The notes beneath the pieces are model-generated. The model was not told where the DNA came from. It ran no database searches and was given only the letters and a program-made list of their open reading frames with translations. 64,000 nt of DNA from Leptospira bandrabouensis (GTDB lineage: Bacteria > Spirochaetota > Leptospiria > Leptospirales > Leptospiraceae), in NCBI RefSeq assembly GCF_004770905.1, contig NZ_RQHT01000012.1:1-64000 (forward strand), given 5' to 3'. Shown piece by piece: positions 7,926 to 16,776 of this stretch; position 1 is the stretch's first letter, and each line of letters begins with the position of its first letter. Position numbers and translations under genes: made by a program.

Positions 7926-8909
7926 ATGCAAATATTGGTTTATGAGTTCTGGAAAAAAAGTTCCCCTGGACAAGCAAAGGAATCATTTCAATTTCTTTTA
8001 AATGCGCCAAATCTTCATGATTATTTAGAAATTTTATTCGAAGTAGATGAGTTAGTTGAATATTTTTGCAGTTATTGTTGGATACTTCGTGAAGAAGATG
8101 TTTTAAAAGATTTAATTAATCATCATTCTATGCCTGTAAATTTAATTTGTAAGGCTGTTTACTATGGTTTTGGTAAGTACATAAAAACCGGAAATATTAC
8201 CCCTGATTATTATTTTTCTATCTGGGCAAAAATTATTAATTCAGAGAAAAGTTTAGAATTATTACTTCGTGAACCATTGGTGGAAAAAGATGTAACATTT
8301 CAGTTGAACTTACTTGGGAATTTAAATGCAAAACAATGGGAAGAATATTTTGAATCGACAATGTCTAACTCTGAGGATGGTAATACAGAATCCTTTTTAC
8401 GTATCTTCGAAAAAATAGATCCTATACACTGTAAAAGGCTTTTATATCGAAATCCAAATTTATATCAATACTTGCGAATGTTAGTTGTATTCGATAAACA
8501 AGATTCTGTTCCTGTTTTTTTATTTCAATTGGAGAATAATTTAAAGACAATTCACAGATGGGAAGCTTATGCAAATGCCAAACTTAAAGAATTTTCTCCT
8601 AAAGATGAAAGAGTTAAATCTCCCAGTCGTCGGAATGTGAACCGTTTAACAGATATTCTGAAAGATGGACTTTATATCGCAGATGCGTCAGATCGATTGG
8701 ATTTTATTGAATACTTAATGATTCGTGAAGTTATCGTTGACGAACAAGAAATGGAAATTGTTCGTCAATATGTAGGGCTATCTGATTCAAGTTCTAACTT
8801 TGATACTAAGAATTTTTCGATTCTCTTTAGTGCCGTTGATTTAACCAAATCTAAAAATGAAGAATTTTATTTGGATTATAACTCTAATGTAAAACCAACA
8901 TTGATTTGA
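7926..8909 (+). CDS. Hypothetical protein, second of a tandem paralogous pair
   Basis: A 327-residue protein, clearly homologous over its length to the preceding gene (EFWKKSSP, YCWILREED, YYGFGKYI, LLGNLNAKQWEEYF, YQYLRMLVV). The similarity is low enough to mean an old duplication. It has an extra Ser/Asp/Asn-rich C-terminal extension of about 30 residues. It has its own start signal (TTGAGGATTCGAA before the ATG) and is separated by 145 bp from its partner. The last 34 bp overlap the end of the convergent TonB-receptor gene. No signal peptide; function unknown. Confidence 0.75.
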   Translation: MQILVYEFWKKSSPGQAKESFQFLLNAPNLHDYLEILFEVDELVEYFCSYCWILREEDVLKDLINHHSMPVNLICKAVYYGFGKYIKTGNITPDYYFSIWAKIINSEKSLELLLREPLVEKDVTFQLNLLGNLNAKQWEEYFESTMSNSEDGNTESFLRIFEKIDPIHCKRLLYRNPNLYQYLRMLVVFDKQDSVPVFLFQLENNLKTIHRWEAYANAKLKEFSPKDERVKSPSRRNVNRLTDILKDGLYIADASDRLDFIEYLMIREVIVDEQEMEIVRQYVGLSDSSSNFDTKNFSILFSAVDLTKSKNEEFYLDYNSNVKPTLI

Positions 8910-11257
8910 CGGAATGGACCAGGTTGAATGCCAGTTGGGAGTCTTCCTGAAACGTATTGTTTGTCCTGAATGTTTTTTGCATTAATAAACACTGACCATT
9001 TATCGGGAGAACGATAACCTAAACTAGTATTCCAAAGTTCTACTCTTGGAATGATCCCTTTATTGCCATCTACGGATTCATCTTTTGTATTTAATAAATC
9101 AGAATATTGTTTTCCAATATACTGGTACTCTAATCGACCATAATAACCTTGTGGAGACGATACACTAACTGCCGTTGTAATTGTTTCCTTGGGAACGTAA
9201 GGTAAATAATTTCCTGTTGTATCTGTCGGTATATATTGGAAATTATTGATTGAAAATGCGGGTAGAAATTCGATTATTTCTTTTCCATCGCTAGTTTGCG
9301 AAATAGGGAATGGATTGAAACTTCTAGATTTTGCTTCAATGCGAGAATAAATCAGTTCGATAGGTAATCTCCATTCCGATTTTTGCATTTTTGCGGGATC
9401 CCAAACTAGAACCGCCTCTCCTCCAGTATGTGTCGAGTAACCAGTATTTGCTGGTCTAATTCCGTTTTCGCCACCAATTTCATTTACATTTATGATTTGA
9501 TCTCGAAAATACATTTTATATCCCACTAACTCTGTATACAAATAAGAAGTTAAGTCTCCTCTCACACCAGTTTCATAATTTGTGGAAGTTTCTGGTTTTA
9601 AGCGATAGTCATTCCCTTGTGGGCTAAAAGAGGTTCCGAAAGTTGGTGGTGAAAATCCTTTGTGAGCCCCTGAAAACCAAATGAATTTTTTGGTAATATC
9701 ATAGGTAATTCCAAGGCCAGGTAAGATGATATGAGTTCTAGATTCACTCGAACTTCTTCGGTTTACCGAGACATCATTTGGTAAAACTGCTCCTAAGCGG
9801 TAATCCTCGGCTGTGGCTTGTCTTCTTGTCGTGATGGCTTTTTGCCTGACTTCTTCATAACGCACACCTGGTATCAATTTCCAATTTTCTGATATTTGGA
9901 TTCTGTCTTGGAAGTAGGCAGCAAAGGCTTCAATTTTTCTTTCTTGTCTATTTAAGTTAAAGTTTGGAAGAGAAGGTTGTGTTAGGTTGTTTATCAAGGA
10001 TTCTTCTTGTATAATTGCCTTGGATAGATAACCTAAAGGGTCATCTGTTTTTTTAACGTTGGTTTGCGTTAAGTTATTTTCTCCATGTAACCTGATCCCA
10101 AGGTCTGTTTCATGTTTGAGTCCTAAGGTAGAAAACTTTGATTCTAGTTTGGTTTCTACTCCACCAACCATGAAGGATTGATCACGACTTGTATAAGACT
10201 CACGCATATAAATCGTATCACCCGGACGATTCCCTATGATTCCCGGAGAATACGTACGAAGTGTATCCAAAGGAGCATTCAAATATCCGCCAGTGGAAGA
10301 TTTTCCTGATAAAAAATCTTGCCTTGCCCAGTTTCTTTCTGCTTGAGAAAAATATCCTCGAATAATGAGTGTATGGTCTTCCGATAATTTCCAATTATGA
10401 GAAATAACGGTTTGGTTTCGGTTTAACTTTTTTTCATCATACTCTGCAGGATTGATTTTAGGGTCCAACCGAAATAACCCTTGCGATAAACCAAGATATG
10501 TCGATTGAGCATTTTGTACATGATATCCCAGTTTAATCGTAGTGCTATGGTTTTCGTTCCAATCTTGAATCCATTTAATATTACCTTCGGTCACATCGAA
10601 GTTTTGATAATTTCTAAATCCGTTACCTTGTTTTCTAAGTAATGAAACTTCAAAGGCACTTGATCCAAAACTTTTTCCATAGGAATTATAGGTAGAGAGA
10701 TAACCATTTTCCCCGCCAACATTTTTGGTGTAAAATGTAGATTCAACGGGAGGACGTTTGGTGACAAAGTTCACAATCCCTCCGATTGTATTTGGCCCAA
10801 ATAAAATCGAACCAGATCCTTTGATGATCTCAATTCTTTCCATTCTTTCGATAGAGGGAGAGTAGTAACTTTCTGGTTGACCATAAGGAGAAAGAGAAGT
10901 TAGAATTCCATCTTCCAGAATCAAAGTTTTTCTTGACTCTTCGTTACTGACCCCTCTGAAACCAATGTTAGGTGTAAGTCCTGCGGCATCTTGGAAACGA
11001 ACACTAGCACCGGGAGATCGGCGAAGAGCTTCCATTGGATCAGTAGGAGAAGCTTCCTCTAAATATTTTTTGTCGATGATATATGCGGAACCGGGAATCT
11101 TTTTTAAATCCTCTTTTTTATTTCCAATGACATGAATCCCTTCATTCTTCGTTGGTTTAGATTCCTTTTCCTCAGACACATTTTGTGCCTGGATTTTTTT
11201 TGTACTGGCAAGAATAATAAAAAATAAAACCAATAATCGTAAGTTTTGTAGATTCAT
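8876..11257 (-). CDS. TonB-dependent outer-membrane receptor (FecA-like)
   Basis: A 793-residue outer-membrane receptor. A signal peptide (cleavage after about residue 24) is followed by the plug domain at roughly 40-165, with IPGSAYIIDKKYLEEASP, RGVSNEESRKTLILEDGI and the ERIEIIKGSGSILFGPN motif, then a 22-strand type barrel to the C-terminus. The plug resembles FecA-like Fe(III)-siderophore receptors; the true ligand is unknown. It is the last gene of the imelysin/DUF1111/HTTM operon and its start overlaps the HTTM stop by four bases. Imelysin lipoproteins are often Fur-controlled and linked to iron or haem use, which supports a metal-uptake role. Needs TonB-ExbBD encoded elsewhere. Confidence 0.92.
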   Translation of the reverse strand: MNLQNLRLLVLFFIILASTKKIQAQNVSEEKESKPTKNEGIHVIGNKKEDLKKIPGSAYIIDKKYLEEASPTDPMEALRRSPGASVRFQDAAGLTPNIGFRGVSNEESRKTLILEDGILTSLSPYGQPESYYSPSIERMERIEIIKGSGSILFGPNTIGGIVNFVTKRPPVESTFYTKNVGGENGYLSTYNSYGKSFGSSAFEVSLLRKQGNGFRNYQNFDVTEGNIKWIQDWNENHSTTIKLGYHVQNAQSTYLGLSQGLFRLDPKINPAEYDEKKLNRNQTVISHNWKLSEDHTLIIRGYFSQAERNWARQDFLSGKSSTGGYLNAPLDTLRTYSPGIIGNRPGDTIYMRESYTSRDQSFMVGGVETKLESKFSTLGLKHETDLGIRLHGENNLTQTNVKKTDDPLGYLSKAIIQEESLINNLTQPSLPNFNLNRQERKIEAFAAYFQDRIQISENWKLIPGVRYEEVRQKAITTRRQATAEDYRLGAVLPNDVSVNRRSSSESRTHIILPGLGITYDITKKFIWFSGAHKGFSPPTFGTSFSPQGNDYRLKPETSTNYETGVRGDLTSYLYTELVGYKMYFRDQIINVNEIGGENGIRPANTGYSTHTGGEAVLVWDPAKMQKSEWRLPIELIYSRIEAKSRSFNPFPISQTSDGKEIIEFLPAFSINNFQYIPTDTTGNYLPYVPKETITTAVSVSSPQGYYGRLEYQYIGKQYSDLLNTKDESVDGNKGIIPRVELWNTSLGYRSPDKWSVFINAKNIQDKQYVSGRLPTGIQPGPFRQINVGFTLEL

Positions 11258-12576
11258 CGAAGAAGTCCTTTTAGTGGATAGAAGTTCACATCGATCTTTG
11301 TCAGATCTTCGTTAGGTGAAAAGAGAGGGCGCGCCGGTTTCCCGTTGATGGATACATTGGATTGAACATACACGGGCACATCCTTTATTCCTGATTGTTC
11401 CATTTCCTTCTTTTGTAAATATTTAGCAAATTGAAGGATGTGTTCCGGTTGGATGGTCATCATTCTGTATTGGTAGTCTGTCAGTATTTCCTTTGGATCT
11501 ACTGGTTTATTCTGAATCCAGAAGATTGCAGATCCTACTTTGTCGGCAACCATCACCTGCCATGAATATTTGATTGCTTCTTCGGTCCAAATTACTTGCC
11601 CAGGATAAAAAATGTGTCTAAATGGTATCGTTACCTGTAACAAAAGATAGGTGAAAATTAAATATTCTTTATAACTGAATTTTCCATTCTCTTGGTAATC
11701 AGACAAAGTGATTGCCTGTTCTTTTGTTTCTGAATTTACTTTTATGATTTTGTTTAAAATCGTTTTTGGCCAGTTGGGTTCAAAGAATATCAAAGACGAA
11801 AGGCTCATCACAATGGGAAAAATTCCGATGGGAAATAAAAACGATGTAAATGAATGAAAAAAAAGAACCACAAACCAAGCTGGAAATCGAAACTTCTTTG
11901 TACAAAGTAAAAACGGAATCGATAAATCAAAAACGACTCCAATCCACGAGAAAACAAAGGCAGTAATAGGTAGACCTAAGATAGGATCCAGAAATGGAAT
12001 TTTGCCTTCTGATTGATACAACCAAAGTTTTAAGGGAAGGGCTTCGAACAGCCAGTCTGGTTGGAGTTTGGCGATTCCTCCAAAAAAATAAACTAGTCCC
12101 ATTTGGATTCGAAAGGTATATAACCAAATTCTGGAAATGGGTTCTTCCTTTTTCATCCAATCCAAAAAATGAAAGGTAGGAGAATTTGACTTACTTACTG
12201 GAGATAACCAAAGTAAAAAACCTAGAAGCGATACTAGGTAATAATGATTTAAATAAATCGTCGCATCCGAAAAATGAAACCATGTAAATCCAATGGTAAA
12301 TAAAAACAAATTGATTCTTAAGTAATAACCTAGAAAAATTCCGAGAGCAGTTATGAATAGAATCCCAAATAGAAGATATGTAAATACTGGAGATAGAGGA
12401 TGAATCCATTCCCAACCAAAATGTTTAAAGAAAAACGTTGGTTTGATAAAATAGGAATGAATCCATCCATAATAAAAGTATCGAAAGATTAGAATGGTTG
12501 TGGCAAACCCATATCCTATTCGAAAGAAGTGAAGTGAAAGGGAAGAAACTGGTTGTAATAAATGTTTAATCGCCAT
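11254..12576 (-). CDS. HTTM domain (gamma-carboxylase-like) membrane protein
   Basis: A 440-residue inner-membrane protein of the HTTM family (horizontally transferred transmembrane domain, related to vitamin K-dependent gamma-carboxylase). About ten membrane segments fill residues 10-330, with family-type stretches FFRIGYGFATTILIFRYFY and IQMGLVYFFGGIAKLQPDWL. A soluble C-terminal domain of about 110 residues follows. An in-frame GTG at 12603 could add nine residues; the ATG at 12576 has a GGAG about 13 bases upstream and overlaps the imelysin stop by only 11 bases. Bacterial HTTM proteins have no proven reaction in most cases. Its place between imelysin and a TonB receptor suggests a role in handling the imported metal or ligand. 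Confidence 0.85.
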   Translation of the reverse strand: MAIKHLLQPVSSLSLHFFRIGYGFATTILIFRYFYYGWIHSYFIKPTFFFKHFGWEWIHPLSPVFTYLLFGILFITALGIFLGYYLRINLFLFTIGFTWFHFSDATIYLNHYYLVSLLGFLLWLSPVSKSNSPTFHFLDWMKKEEPISRIWLYTFRIQMGLVYFFGGIAKLQPDWLFEALPLKLWLYQSEGKIPFLDPILGLPITAFVFSWIGVVFDLSIPFLLCTKKFRFPAWFVVLFFHSFTSFLFPIGIFPIVMSLSSLIFFEPNWPKTILNKIIKVNSETKEQAITLSDYQENGKFSYKEYLIFTYLLLQVTIPFRHIFYPGQVIWTEEAIKYSWQVMVADKVGSAIFWIQNKPVDPKEILTDYQYRMMTIQPEHILQFAKYLQKKEMEQSGIKDVPVYVQSNVSINGKPARPLFSPNEDLTKIDVNFYPLKGLLR

Positions 12577-13699
12577 CGTTTGAACTGACTCCGATGGTTC
12601 CACCGAGCGAACTGATGACTTCTGTGCTGATCAATATTCTTAGTTTCTTGAATTCGTTTAACATAAGTTCTACATCACTGCCACCTGTTGTAATCGCATT
12701 TTGGAAGGTTCCATATTTTGATTTTAGTGAATTCACTGAGTCTGATGTGATACGAATTTGTTCTTTTAATCTTGGAACAACCGTTTCACTCCTAACCTCT
12801 AAAAATTTATAAAAACCAGCCTCTCCGATCTCAGAAAATCCTTGGAGATTTTGTAATAAGGAATCGAGTGATAATTTTGCATAAGGAGTTTCTACCTTCG
12901 TGATATCTTTGACACCAAGGTTTGTGGCTCGTAATCCTGAGGGTTCTGCAATTTTAATATCAATGATGGTATTACAAAAAAATACCATCTGGTTTGTGAT
13001 TTCTGTGAGTCCGTCTTTGGTGTTGGGATAGTCGCGACTTCCTTTCCCGGCATTAGTGAAGGAATAATAAAAGGAATTACTTCTAGATTTGTTCCAGTTA
13101 AATACAAGTAAGCCAGTTTGATTTTTTAAATCTTGAATTAGTTTCGTTAAGTAGGTTCTTCTATTAGCATCAGCAAATGCCGTATTGGTCGTGCTGGCAT
13201 TGTCTTTGAAAAGTAAATATTCTACTGCATCCAAACCATCCACTCGTAATCCAGTCGGTGCTGCATTGGCTGTAATTTTGTTTTCAATGGATGTTGTGTC
13301 AATGGGGTAGGATCTTGAAAAACTATCCAAATATAAGTAGACATTGTTAGGAATGTTTGCCGGTCCAAAATAAGCCCATTCCACTTGTTTGTAAGCAAGA
13401 TAAGTTTCAGTCCATGCGTTTCTGACAGACGTTAGGTTTGCTGTATCTGGATTTCCTGTATAGGTAGAAGCTGCAGTTTGCATCAACGATACTCTATCAT
13501 CAAGATTCGCATATTTTGGTATCAGTAGATTGTTGGCAATGTCTAACAATAAATTTGATGTTGTATATGTTTTTAAGTAAGTGTCCACTAAACCTAGGAT
13601 TTGTGCTTTTTGGGAAGCATTGTCAGTGGGGCTTCCGCAGTTCATGAGCAGAACATAAAAACTATATATGAGGAATGTAGGAAATTGTCTATTTTTCAT
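12566..13699 (-). CDS. Imelysin-family lipoprotein with altered GxHxxE motif
   Basis: A 377-residue lipoprotein (lipobox LLMNC, Cys21) of the imelysin/M75 family: two helical-bundle halves, an N-terminal NAWTETYLAYKQVEWAYF segment typical of the family, and the signature region GLDAVEYLLF. In canonical members this reads GxHxxE; here Asp replaces His, so a metal site, if any, differs from that of the first imelysin of the operon. Family members are iron-regulated, envelope-located and implicated in iron uptake, but are not proven proteases. Start overlaps the DUF1111 stop by four bases; the end overlaps HTTM. Confidence 0.88.
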   Translation of the reverse strand: MKNRQFPTFLIYSFYVLLMNCGSPTDNASQKAQILGLVDTYLKTYTTSNLLLDIANNLLIPKYANLDDRVSLMQTAASTYTGNPDTANLTSVRNAWTETYLAYKQVEWAYFGPANIPNNVYLYLDSFSRSYPIDTTSIENKITANAAPTGLRVDGLDAVEYLLFKDNASTTNTAFADANRRTYLTKLIQDLKNQTGLLVFNWNKSRSNSFYYSFTNAGKGSRDYPNTKDGLTEITNQMVFFCNTIIDIKIAEPSGLRATNLGVKDITKVETPYAKLSLDSLLQNLQGFSEIGEAGFYKFLEVRSETVVPRLKEQIRITSDSVNSLKSKYGTFQNAITTGGSDVELMLNEFKKLRILISTEVISSLGGTIGVSSNDGD

Positions 13700-15222
13700 A
13701 AGGATTTAAGAAAACTGATCATCTTTGACCTAGATTCTTTAGGCAGTTGTTTGAATCTGTTTTTACTTTGTTCTGCTTCACCGCCATGCCAAAGGATTGC
13801 TTCTTGAACACCTCTTGCCCTTCCATCATGTAATAGAAGTTCGTGACCGTTGACTCGTTCCACAAGACCAAGCCCCCAAAGTGGAGTTGTTCTCCATTCG
13901 TTTCCTGTTGCTAAAAAATCGGAACGAAAATCACTAAGTCCATCTCCCATATCATGTAAAAGTAAATCGGTATAAGGTCTGATTTCTTGGTTGGCAACTT
14001 CCCTTATCGAGTGGTCCCCAGTTTTGATTCTTGGAATATGACAAGAGGAACATCCAATTTCAATAAACAATTCTTTTCCTTTTTTTACGTCTTCGTTTTT
14101 CCAATTCCTTCTACCGGGAACACTTACCAAACTTGTGTAGAATGTAACTCGCGCTAATCGGTCATTTGAAATTTCTGGATTTGATCCATTCCCTGTGGGA
14201 CTTGCCGAACAAAGTGTTTGCCCTGTGGCACAATTTTCTGTGGGAAACACAGAAGTAGTGAGACCAATATCTCCCAGAAAGGCACTCGCATTTTGGTGAT
14301 TCAAATTGGGTTGGTTTGCTTTCCAACCAAATCTTCCAATAAAGGTTTTGGCTTGTGTGGTATCCCAAACTATGTTTGGTTTTCCCGAAATACCATCTCC
14401 ATTGGAATCGGAAACATCAGCAAAAGAACGAATGGTCGATTCTGGAATGGCTTCTAGAAGTCCAAGTCCTGGAACCATAGGGGCAGTTCTTGGAGATATG
14501 TAATAAGTACCTGATGGATTGTTTGTAGCATGATAAGGTTGGCCTGGGTTTGTCACATTGATTTGTGTGGCCCCACCTCCCACATTCCAAGTGATCGCAT
14601 AACTTGGTTTACGTAGTGAATAAGTTTCTCCGTCAGGAAAACTTCCTGGTTCTTCTGTATAAGTGATGGTAACCGTACCTTCTTTGGGAATTTGTGTTCC
14701 GGTTCCGTATTCCAAGATTCCTTCTGTGTTGAGTTGGGTTCCAAAATTTGTCATAGCCACGGGCCCTCCCGTTGTAGGGTTGGAACCTGCGGCACTCAAA
14801 CGAATGAGCATAGAGGATAGACTTGTTCCATCAGCAGGAGGTCTTCCTCTTCCGTCTTTGACATGACAACCTTGACACGAACGGTTGTTAAATACGGGAC
14901 CAAGTCCTGTGACTGAAGAGTTCCCAGCGGGAAGCCAAGTGCGATTGAAGTTGGCATTTCCATCTTGGAAATCAATGGACCTTCTGGAATCCACTACATT
15001 GGCCGCTTCTAAATCAAAGGCTGATTCTGTTGAATCAAAGGTAGTTGTATCACCTCCACTAAATTGTTCGCAAGGATCATTTAAAAAATCACCCGAGGAA
15101 CATGAGGAAGAGGATAGTAAGGCTGCAAGGATGAATGCAGTCGTTGTATCATCGTTTGATTTTTTTTTACAATCCAAAACGAGAAGTAAAACCGAAATTA
15201 GGATCAGGTGTTTTGATTTCAT
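13696..15222 (-). CDS. Di-haem DUF1111 (thiol oxidoreductase-like) lipoprotein
   Basis: A 508-residue c-type cytochrome of the di-haem oxidoreductase family (DUF1111). The signal peptide ends in LVLDC (Cys18). Haem sites are CQGCH at 116-120 and CSSCH in the C-terminal third, each followed by the typical RGRP and PRIKTGDH contexts, and the end has the ELLLHDGRARGVQEAILWHG stretch that marks this family. It is related to di-haem peroxidases (MauG/CcpA) and probably works as an envelope redox enzyme. Genes of this family frequently sit between two imelysin genes, exactly as here. Oxidation of iron or of a ligand bound by imelysin is a reasonable inference. Confidence 0.9.
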   Translation of the reverse strand: MKSKHLILISVLLLVLDCKKKSNDDTTTAFILAALLSSSSCSSGDFLNDPCEQFSGGDTTTFDSTESAFDLEAANVVDSRRSIDFQDGNANFNRTWLPAGNSSVTGLGPVFNNRSCQGCHVKDGRGRPPADGTSLSSMLIRLSAAGSNPTTGGPVAMTNFGTQLNTEGILEYGTGTQIPKEGTVTITYTEEPGSFPDGETYSLRKPSYAITWNVGGGATQINVTNPGQPYHATNNPSGTYYISPRTAPMVPGLGLLEAIPESTIRSFADVSDSNGDGISGKPNIVWDTTQAKTFIGRFGWKANQPNLNHQNASAFLGDIGLTTSVFPTENCATGQTLCSASPTGNGSNPEISNDRLARVTFYTSLVSVPGRRNWKNEDVKKGKELFIEIGCSSCHIPRIKTGDHSIREVANQEIRPYTDLLLHDMGDGLSDFRSDFLATGNEWRTTPLWGLGLVERVNGHELLLHDGRARGVQEAILWHGGEAEQSKNRFKQLPKESRSKMISFLKSL

Positions 15223-15238
15223 TTTTATATATTTATGT

Positions 15239-16519
15239 TTATTGCAGAACTAATCCATCATCTCCGATGGAGAAACCAAAGTTAGCTGCCGACCTTTGTA
15301 AGGATTTTGCAATTTCCTGCACTGCGGGTTGGATATCGTAGCGGAAGATTTTATAATCTGCACTTTGCGTTGAATTGACAGTTCCTATCATTGTATCAAA
15401 ACGACTGGAAATTTGGGAACTGCTACAGGTTTGGTTGAGTGAAGGGTCTTCATAAAATTCGTTCAGACAAAACCTTTCAGCAGTGGTGATCCTTTCGCTG
15501 ATATAGCTCGATTCTCCACCGAGAAGATTTTTCAATCCATAACCGTTAATGGTTTTTGTTCCCGTGTAGGTTCCATAAAATAAGTTCTCAAGCCCTTTGG
15601 CATCATAATAAAAATCAGCTTTGGTATTATCGGAGAAACAAGAATGTTCTTCTTCTTGGTCACCACCAAACACTCCTGTCATCCTTTCGCCTCCCCATTC
15701 ACCACCAGACAATCTTGCAATTCCTCGAATGACGTTTTCAAAGGAAGTAGAGTTGGATTTAAACTTAGTAACATAAGAATCGGAGATAGAAGGATCCCAT
15801 GCATTTTTTAACTGTAATAGGTGAGATTCCAAAATTTCTGTTGCATACAATAAATAGGCAGATCTTTTGGCGGCAGCGTTTCCACTACCATTGGCAGTAG
15901 TAAAATTTGCTGCAGTGATCGAACTACCTGGAGTGGAATTTCCTGCGGCATCAACTCCCCATAATAGATATTCAATGGCATGCCAACCTACAGAAATATT
16001 TTTGGCAGTATCCCCATCAGGACAAGTTCCTCCATTGCACTCTCCAGTGTTTGCATCAATTAATCCTTGTTTTGTGATTGTTCCTGGTAGGATTTTTGTA
16101 TCAATATAACCTTCATCTAAAGGCCATGCATTCATCAGTGGTTCCAATTCCACTCCACCAGTGAGGGCAGGGTTATCAATCGGACCTTTGCTAAAGCGAA
16201 AAACTTCAGTCTGTAAATAACTACGTCTGGCCTTTCTCCAGTAGGTTTTTGCTTCATTGAGGTCAGCCGCACTTGGTGTCGCTTTAGAAGTCAAAGTGGA
16301 TACTTTTTCATGAAATGCGACTACATCTGCATAAGCATCGCTATAGTTTTGGAATGCAATTTGTGAATATGTATCTAAAAAGGCGGCTTGGTTTGGGGCG
16401 CTTGCGGCAAGGGCGAGAGCGGCTAACATTGCAGTTTCTGAATTGTCTTTTTTAGGTGTACAAAACTGAAGCAAAAGGCCCATAGAAAGGATAGAGGCTA
16501 GGGAAGTAAGATTTCGCAT
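15239..16519 (-). CDS. Imelysin-family lipoprotein with intact GxHxxE motif
   Basis: A 426-residue lipoprotein (lipobox LLLQFC, Cys20). The start is the ATG at 16519, preceded by a strong AAGGAG ten bases upstream; the open frame extends further upstream but without signal peptide logic. The imelysin fold is shown by the YWRKARRSYLQTEVFRFSKG segment, the GxHxxE motif as GWHAIEYLLWG, and the RSAYLLYATEILESHLLQL helix. In pathogenic Leptospira an imelysin lipoprotein (LruB) is likewise encoded close to a TonB-dependent receptor. This is the first gene of the five-gene operon and follows a Fur-like palindrome. Confidence 0.92.
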   Translation of the reverse strand: MRNLTSLASILSMGLLLQFCTPKKDNSETAMLAALALAASAPNQAAFLDTYSQIAFQNYSDAYADVVAFHEKVSTLTSKATPSAADLNEAKTYWRKARRSYLQTEVFRFSKGPIDNPALTGGVELEPLMNAWPLDEGYIDTKILPGTITKQGLIDANTGECNGGTCPDGDTAKNISVGWHAIEYLLWGVDAAGNSTPGSSITAANFTTANGSGNAAAKRSAYLLYATEILESHLLQLKNAWDPSISDSYVTKFKSNSTSFENVIRGIARLSGGEWGGERMTGVFGGDQEEEHSCFSDNTKADFYYDAKGLENLFYGTYTGTKTINGYGLKNLLGGESSYISERITTAERFCLNEFYEDPSLNQTCSSSQISSRFDTMIGTVNSTQSADYKIFRYDIQPAVQEIAKSLQRSAANFGFSIGDDGLVLQ

Positions 16520-16539
16520 TGTTAGGGATTCTCCTTGCG

Positions 16540-16558
16540 AATGAGTTTGGTTCTCATT
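16540..16558 (-). promoter_or_regulatory. Fur-like palindromic operator
   Basis: On the minus strand this reads AATGAG-AACCAAA-CTCATT, a perfect 6-7-6 palindrome just upstream of the Shine-Dalgarno sequence of the first imelysin gene. With its AT-rich left flank (AATAATGAGAACC) it matches the classical 19-bp Fur box at about 13 of 19 positions by eye. A Fur-family repressor bound here would block the whole imelysin/TonB operon. Confidence 0.45.
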
Positions 16559-16699
16559 ATTATTTAAACAGCGTTCGTAAAGGCCACCTGCAATGCAAAC
16601 GGTTTTATTCTGCCCCGGGTTGATTTTTATCACGAACCAAATCTCTGACCATTCAATGAACTTTGTTCAAAAAATTGCAATGGTTCGGAAATAAATTAT

Positions 16700-16727
16700 T
16701 TGACACTCGTTCAAAAAGCCATAAAAC
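16700..16727 (+). promoter_or_regulatory. Probable promoter of the SGNH hydrolase operon
   Basis: TTGACA at 16700-16705 with TAAAAC at 16722-16727, spacing 16 bp. A small palindrome TGAAC-TTT-GTTCA lies about 40 bp upstream and the element GTTCAAAAA occurs twice in the region, so an activator or repressor site is possible. Confidence 0.45.
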
Positions 16728-16776
16728 TATGTCAATTGTTTGAAATATGTTAAAAATGTTCCGATTGGGAGGAAAT

